Shown: piece after piece, positions 6,382 through 10,000 of the stretch
Numbering within the stretch: position 1 is the stretch's first letter
Layout of the letters: each line of letters opens with the position of its first letter
Position numbers and translations under genes: made by a program
Notes under the pieces: model-generated
The model's input: only the letters and a program-made list of their open reading frames with translations
Databases searched by the model: none
Told to the model about the DNA's origin: nothing
Assembly: GCA_017444505.1 (NCBI GenBank)
Contig: JAFSWK010000097.1
Span: 1-10,000 of the forward strand
Length of the DNA: 10,000 bases
Source of the DNA: Rhodocyclaceae bacterium
Lineage (GTDB): Bacteria > Pseudomonadota > Gammaproteobacteria > Burkholderiales > Rhodocyclaceae
Direction of reading: 5' to 3'

Positions 6382-8262
6382 ATGAATCACACGGACCCCC
6401 CCCGCCGCTGGCCGCTGTGGCTGGCCTTTGCCCTCGTCGTCGGCGTGTTGTTGCTGGTCATGGTGCAGTCTGACCGGCAATGGCAGCGGATGACGGAAAT
6501 GCTGCGCGTGCTCGACGAACAATCTGCCGACCTGCGCCAGATGCGCACCGCGCTGCGCACGATGGAAGAGCGCCTGCGCCACGCACCGCTTGCCGCCAGC
6601 GCGGACAACGCATCCGGCGCGGACAACGCCGCCGCCGCCGCGCCGGACGCCTTTGCCCGCGCCCGCGCCGCTGCCGCGCAGCCCGATTTTGCGCTGGGCG
6701 GCACGTTTTTGCGCACCTTTGGCACGGGCTTGAAAACCATCACGCCGCTGATTTCCGCCGACGCCTACGCCAGCGAAGTGCAAGGCTACGTGCTGGAAAC
6801 GCTGCTCACGCGCGACGCGGACACGCTGCAATGGCAAGGCATGTTGGCAGAGCGTTGGGAAGTCTCGCCCGGCGGGCTGAACTTCACCTTCTGGCTGCGC
6901 CCCGGTTTGCAGTTTTCGGACGGCTCGCCGCTCACCGCCGACGATGTCTGTTTCAGCTACGAATTTCTCATGAATGAAGCCATCGCCGCGCCGCGCCTGC
7001 GCGCCTATTACGAGCGCATCCGCAAGGTCGAAGCCATCGACGCGCGCACCGTGCGCTTCGTCTTTGACGAACCCTATTTCGACGCCCTAGCGCTGGCCGG
7101 CGGCATGGAAGTGCTCTCGCGCAAGTTTTACGAACCGTGGCTGAAAAAGCCGCGCGAATTTAACGAAAGCCGTGGTCTGCTCTTCGGTTCCGGCCCCTAC
7201 CGGCTGGCCGACCCGCTGAACTGGCGGCCTGACCAGGGGCGGGTCGAGCTGGAACGCAACCCGCGCTACTGGGCGCCGGTCGAAGCGAGTTTTGACCACA
7301 TTTCCTGGCGCGTGATGGAAAACGACAGCGCCCGCCTTGCCGCCTTCCGCAATGGCGAGACCGACCTCTATTCCGCCCGCCCGCGCGAATACCGCCAGTT
7401 GCAGGCCGATGCGCAAATTTCCGCGCACGCGCGGCATTTTGAATACATGAGTCCCACCGCCGGATATAGCTGGATTGGCTGGAACCAGTCGCGCGGCGGC
7501 AAGCCCACCCGCTTTGCCGACGTGCGCGTGCGCCGCGCCATGACGCTGCTCACCGACGTGGAACGCATCATCAACGAAATCTTCCTTGGCTACGCCGTGC
7601 CCGCCGTCAGCCCCTTCGCCGCCGGCTCGCCGCAGCACGACCCCGCCATCACGCAGCCTGTCGGCGGGCTGGAAGCCGCGCGCAAACTGCTGGCCGAAGC
7701 AGGCTATGCCGAGCGCAACGGCGACGGCATTTTGCGCGATGCGCAAGGCAAGCCGTTTGAATTTGAACTGGTCTTTTTCCAGAACAACGAAGACACGCGC
7801 CAGATTGTCCTGCTGCTGCGCGATTTGTACGCCCGCGCCGGCATCATCATGAAGCCCGTGCCGACGGAATGGGCGGTGATGCTGGAACGCATGAACCAGC
7901 GCGATTTCGACGCCATCACCCTGGGCTGGACCTCCGGCATTGAAGTCGACATTTATCAGATGTTCCATTCCAGCCAGATTGCGGACGGCGGCGACAACTT
8001 CATCGGTCACCGCAACGCGCGGCTTGATGCCGCCATTGATGCCGCGCGCTCCGAGACGGACGAGGAACGCCGCATGGCGCATTGGCACGAAGCCGAACGC
8101 CTTCTGGTGGAGGATGCGCCCTACACCTTCCTTGTGCGCGGCAAAAGCCTTGTTTTTGTGCGCGACCGTCTGGCCAACGTCCAGCCCACCCGCCTCGGCC
8201 TGAACCTGCTCGCCGTGCCGGTGGAAATCTACCTTCCCGCGAACAGACAAAAAGAAAAATAA
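6382..8262 (+). CDS. Membrane-anchored family 5 extracellular solute-binding protein
   Basis: Predicted 626-residue protein. Residues 1-10 are basic, 11-29 form one long hydrophobic helix (WLAFALVVGVLLLVMVQ), and no signal-peptidase or lipobox site is evident, so an uncleaved inner-membrane anchor is likely. Residues about 35-68 have heptad-like Leu/Met spacing (MLRVLDEQSADLRQMRTALRTM is typical), suggesting a coiled coil. An Ala-rich linker (70-101) leads to a periplasmic SBP_bac_5 domain (about 105-620), marked by LAERWEVSPGGLNFTFWLRPGLQFSDGSPLTADDV (split 155-189), a GSGPYRL segment and RDFDAITLGW. The family binds peptides, nickel or other ligands for ABC importers; the ligand here is not predictable. 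No permease or ATPase gene adjoins it. The start was chosen for the anchor; no Shine-Dalgarno is visible before it, and the earlier open frame is antisense to psd. The next gene starts 36 nt downstream. Confidence 0.9.
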   Translation: MNHTDPPRRWPLWLAFALVVGVLLLVMVQSDRQWQRMTEMLRVLDEQSADLRQMRTALRTMEERLRHAPLAASADNASGADNAAAAAPDAFARARAAAAQPDFALGGTFLRTFGTGLKTITPLISADAYASEVQGYVLETLLTRDADTLQWQGMLAERWEVSPGGLNFTFWLRPGLQFSDGSPLTADDVCFSYEFLMNEAIAAPRLRAYYERIRKVEAIDARTVRFVFDEPYFDALALAGGMEVLSRKFYEPWLKKPREFNESRGLLFGSGPYRLADPLNWRPDQGRVELERNPRYWAPVEASFDHISWRVMENDSARLAAFRNGETDLYSARPREYRQLQADAQISAHARHFEYMSPTAGYSWIGWNQSRGGKPTRFADVRVRRAMTLLTDVERIINEIFLGYAVPAVSPFAAGSPQHDPAITQPVGGLEAARKLLAEAGYAERNGDGILRDAQGKPFEFELVFFQNNEDTRQIVLLLRDLYARAGIIMKPVPTEWAVMLERMNQRDFDAITLGWTSGIEVDIYQMFHSSQIADGGDNFIGHRNARLDAAIDAARSETDEERRMAHWHEAERLLVEDAPYTFLVRGKSLVFVRDRLANVQPTRLGLNLLAVPVEIYLPANRQKEK

Positions 8263-8298
8263 GCGCGCGCGGGCGAATCCTTTTTTTGAGCACATTGC

Positions 8299-9636
8299 AT
8301 GAATACGGAAACCACTTCTTCTTCTGCCACTTCTTCTGCCCCCACCTCCGCGCCGGACGATGGTGAAACCCTTGAACTCTCGCAGGCGCAGCGCGAATAC
8401 GAAGACAAACCGCCTGCCGACGCCGGGCAAGCCGCCGGTGCCAAACAGCAGGGCGACCCCTTCTTCCTGCCCGCCCCCGAACTGCCCACGCAAATGGGGC
8501 CGCGCGGCATCCGTTTTGACTTCAACGACGGCGCGCGCGTCTTTTTGTCGTCCGGCGCCTGGCATGTGCAGATTGAAGACGAAGAATCGGGCAATATCCT
8601 CTTTGCCTGTGATGCCGACGAAGGCTGGGTGGTCAGCACCAAAAAATACTACGTCCCCTTCCGCATCCGCGTCTGGGACAGAAACGACCTGAAAACCCCG
8701 CTGCTTGACCACCTCATGGATTTGACCGGCAAACCCGTGCTGCTCAAATTCCCCGTCGGCACGCTGGGCGACCTCATCGGCTGGTTTCCCTATGCGGAAA
8801 AGTTTTTGCACAAACACCGCTGCGAGCTGGAATGCTCCATGGGGCAGCCCATCATCGACCTGGTCGCCGCGCAATATCCGGACATCCGCTTCGTCGCTCC
8901 GCCCAGGGTGAACATGACTGAACCTTACGCCTCGTACCGTATCGGCCTCTTCTTCGGCGGCAATCAGGATCACCAGCCCTTCGACTTCCGGCAAGTCGGG
9001 CTGCACCGCACGGCGGGGCACATTCTCGGCGTCGACCCCGCCGAAGCGCCGCCGCGTCTGGCGTCCAACCCGCCGCGCGAAATTGCCGAACCCTACGTCT
9101 GCATCGCCGTCAAATCCACCAATCTGGCCAAGATGTGGAACAACGGCTACGGCTGGCCGCAGGTCATCGAACACTGCAAAAACCTCGGCTACCGCGTGCG
9201 GTGCATCGACCGCGAACGCACCGTCGGCGCAGGCTACGTCTGGAACCAGTTACCGCACGGCGTGGAAGACTTCACCGGACGCAATCTGAACGAATGCGCC
9301 GCCCTGCTGCACCACGCGGAATTTTTCGTGGGACTTTCCAGCGGGCTTTCCTGGCTGGCGTGGGCGGCGGGCTGTCCCGTCGTGCTGATTTCCGGTTTCA
9401 CCCTGCCGCTGTGCGAATTCACCACGCCCTACCGCGTGCATAACACGCACGTCTGCCACGGCTGCTGGGATGCTACGGACGTCAGCTTCGACCACCACGA
9501 TTATTTCTGGTGCCCACGCCACAAGGGAACTGACCGCCAGTTTGAATGCTCGCGCGCGATTACCGGGCGCCAGGTCATCAAAACCATCGAACGCCTGCGC
9601 CAGGACCACGCCCTCACCGCCCCCAAAGAACGCTAA
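8299..9636 (+). CDS. Autotransporter O-heptosyltransferase (TibC/BAHT family)
   Basis: Predicted 445-residue cytoplasmic glycosyltransferase resembling the 'autotransporter strand-loop-strand O-heptosyltransferase' family (TibC, Aah). These use ADP-heptose to modify serines in passenger domains of autotransporter adhesins before export. Visible parts: a disordered, Thr/Ser/Ala-rich N-terminus (1-20) and a Gln/Asp/Ala-rich stretch to about 55; an N-terminal barrel-like domain (about 65-130); then a GT-B fold related to LPS heptosyltransferases. FPVGTLGDLIGWFPYAEKF contains D158, the likely counterpart of the catalytic Asp. The C-terminal half has EPYVCIAVKSTNLAKMWNN, VGLSSGLSWLAWAAGCPVVLISGF and the cysteine finger C386-x2-C389, C405, C417. 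In TibC four cysteines bind Fe(III); the first two spacings agree, as far as I recall that protein. Only a weak GAG precedes the ATG. No substrate autotransporter is in the window. Family assignment is strong; the acceptor is unknown. Confidence 0.93.
   Translation: MNTETTSSSATSSAPTSAPDDGETLELSQAQREYEDKPPADAGQAAGAKQQGDPFFLPAPELPTQMGPRGIRFDFNDGARVFLSSGAWHVQIEDEESGNILFACDADEGWVVSTKKYYVPFRIRVWDRNDLKTPLLDHLMDLTGKPVLLKFPVGTLGDLIGWFPYAEKFLHKHRCELECSMGQPIIDLVAAQYPDIRFVAPPRVNMTEPYASYRIGLFFGGNQDHQPFDFRQVGLHRTAGHILGVDPAEAPPRLASNPPREIAEPYVCIAVKSTNLAKMWNNGYGWPQVIEHCKNLGYRVRCIDRERTVGAGYVWNQLPHGVEDFTGRNLNECAALLHHAEFFVGLSSGLSWLAWAAGCPVVLISGFTLPLCEFTTPYRVHNTHVCHGCWDATDVSFDHHDYFWCPRHKGTDRQFECSRAITGRQVIKTIERLRQDHALTAPKER
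8314..8340 (+). repeat. Imperfect in-frame tandem repeat coding for T-S-S-(S)-A
   Basis: ACTTCTTCTTCTGCC is followed directly by ACTTCTTCTGCC, which differ by one TCT codon. They encode TSSSA-TSSA at residues 6-14 of the heptosyltransferase. TCT serine codons are otherwise rare in this GC-rich gene. Gain or loss of units would stay in frame and change tail length, not switch the gene off. Confidence 0.6.
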
Positions 9637-9650
9637 CGCGCGGTGAAGAT

Positions 9651-9719
9651 AAAGCATCGCTTTGTCTCGGATGCCGCGAAGCGGCAACGTGAGGACGGAG
9701 TTACCCTCCCTGCGCGCTG
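9651..9719 (+). other. Minor hairpins between the heptosyltransferase stop and its terminator
   Basis: Three short stems follow one another: AAAGC/GCTTT (9651-9663), TGCCGC/GCGGCA around GAA (9672-9686), and GGAG/CTCC in the GA-rich stretch near 9695-9710. They make the 3' untranslated stretch unusually structured for its 92 nt. I see no known riboswitch or RNA family consensus. A 3'-UTR small RNA is possible but unsupported beyond folding and the strong terminator after it. Confidence 0.25.
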
Positions 9720-9728
9720 TTCAGTGGA

Positions 9729-9758
9729 GAAAAAGGCGGTCGTAAAACCGCCTTTTTC
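9729..9758 (+). terminator. Intrinsic terminator after the heptosyltransferase gene
   Basis: GAAAAAGGCGGT (9729-9740) pairs perfectly over 12 bp with ACCGCCTTTTTC (9747-9758) around a 6-nt loop. The T5 tract on the right and A5 on the left make it a strong terminator that could act in both directions. It closes the solute-binding protein and heptosyltransferase unit. Confidence 0.9.
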
Positions 9759-9819
9759 TGGATGCGCGTACAGGGTGACGGAAAAATCTGATTGCTAACA
9801 GAAGTACAGGGATAAAGAA

Positions 9820-9845
9820 AAACCCCGCGCCGGAGCGCGGGGTTT
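9820..9845 (-). terminator. groEL: Intrinsic terminator of the groEL transcript
   Basis: An 11-bp perfect stem, AAACCCCGCGC with GCGCGGGGTTT, around a 4-nt loop. On the minus strand it is followed by TTTCTTT, giving a clear T tract about 30 nt past the groEL stop. Confidence 0.9.
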
Positions 9846-9874
9846 GTGCGAGGGTGAAGCGAAGGGGCGGGGGC

Positions 9875-10000
9875 TTACATGCCCATGTCCATGCCGCCCA
9901 TGCCACCCATTCCGCCCATGCCCGGCATGGCGGCGGGTTTGTCTTCCGGCAGTTCGGCAATCATGCAGTCGGTGGTGAGCATGAGGCCAGCGACGGAAGC
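9875..10000 (-). CDS. groEL: Chaperonin GroEL, C-terminal 41 residues (5' part outside window)
   Basis: The visible end reads ASVAGLMLTTDCMIAELPED followed by a Gly-Met tail, the unmistakable end of the 60-kDa chaperonin that folds proteins in the cytoplasm with GroES. The tail PGMGGMGGMGGMDMGM has the flexible GGM repeats that project into the folding cavity, with an extra DMGM rather than the usual terminal M or DM. Only the last 41 codons and TAA are in the window; the gene continues rightward, and groES would be expected upstream of it outside. The strong hairpin at 9820-9845 ends its transcript. Confidence 0.97.
   Translation of the reverse strand, partial: ASVAGLMLTTDCMIAELPEDKPAAMPGMGGMGGMGGMDMGM

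Noticed and set aside
8263..8290. GC-rich stretch followed by seven T as a terminator between the solute-binding protein and heptosyltransferase
   Set aside because: The GCGCGC tract does not form a proper stem-loop next to the T run; only alternating GC self-complementarity is present.
7087..9174. Very long open frame on the minus strand across the solute-binding protein and heptosyltransferase genes
   Set aside because: It is antisense to two well-recognised genes, its translation is Gly/Arg/Val-rich with no recognisable domain, and such frames are expected in GC-rich genes from codon bias on the other strand.
9637..9728. Riboswitch-like leader upstream of the terminator
   Set aside because: No gene follows in the plus direction before groEL, which is on the other strand, and no known aptamer core was recognised.

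Overview
The window looks like a chromosomal segment of a GC-rich betaproteobacterium. The evidence is the order accB-accC-prmA followed by a zinc-ribbon/DUF3426 membrane protein, which is typical of that class, together with a DolP-type double-BON lipoprotein, a DsbB and a proteobacterial GroEL tail. I cannot fix the order or genus from sequence alone. Both ends cut through genes. Coding density is high: no gene-free stretch reaches 300 bases, and the longest (9637-9874) holds two intrinsic terminators and some minor hairpins.

Left block (1-3569, minus strand): a four-gene cluster reads accB, accC, prmA, DUF3426 gene. The first two make the biotin carrier and biotin carboxylase of acetyl-CoA carboxylase. 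The third methylates ribosomal protein L11. The fourth is a single-pass membrane protein with an N-terminal zinc finger, truncated by the window edge. Gaps are 23 and 31 nt, and the last junction is a 4-nt ATGA overlap, so one transcript is likely. Divergent from it (3732-4750, plus strand) lie the outer-membrane lipoprotein gene dolP and a small PilZ-domain gene. A hairpin pair separates these from the next, convergent block.

Middle block (4880-6300, minus strand): psd (phosphatidylserine decarboxylase) and dsbB (quinone-linked oxidation of DsbA) overlap by ATGA and probably share a promoter carrying a perfect TATAAT box. Both encode cell-envelope functions.

Right block (6382-9636, plus strand): a family 5 solute-binding protein that appears fixed to the inner membrane by an uncleaved N-terminal helix and a coiled coil, with no permease or ATPase genes beside it. 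It is followed 36 nt later by a heptosyltransferase of the TibC/BAHT type, which glycosylates autotransporter adhesins. It keeps a four-cysteine iron-finger pattern and has a low-complexity Ser/Thr N-terminus, and no autotransporter gene is in view. Two terminators back onto each other before the 3' end of groEL (minus strand).

Most of the window is housekeeping and envelope biology. The parts most worth a second look are the solute-binding protein plus heptosyltransferase pair, the PilZ protein with a degenerate second ligand motif, and the unusual gene partnerships (accB/dolP, psd/dsbB). I see no CRISPR array, phage, transposon, rRNA or tRNA.
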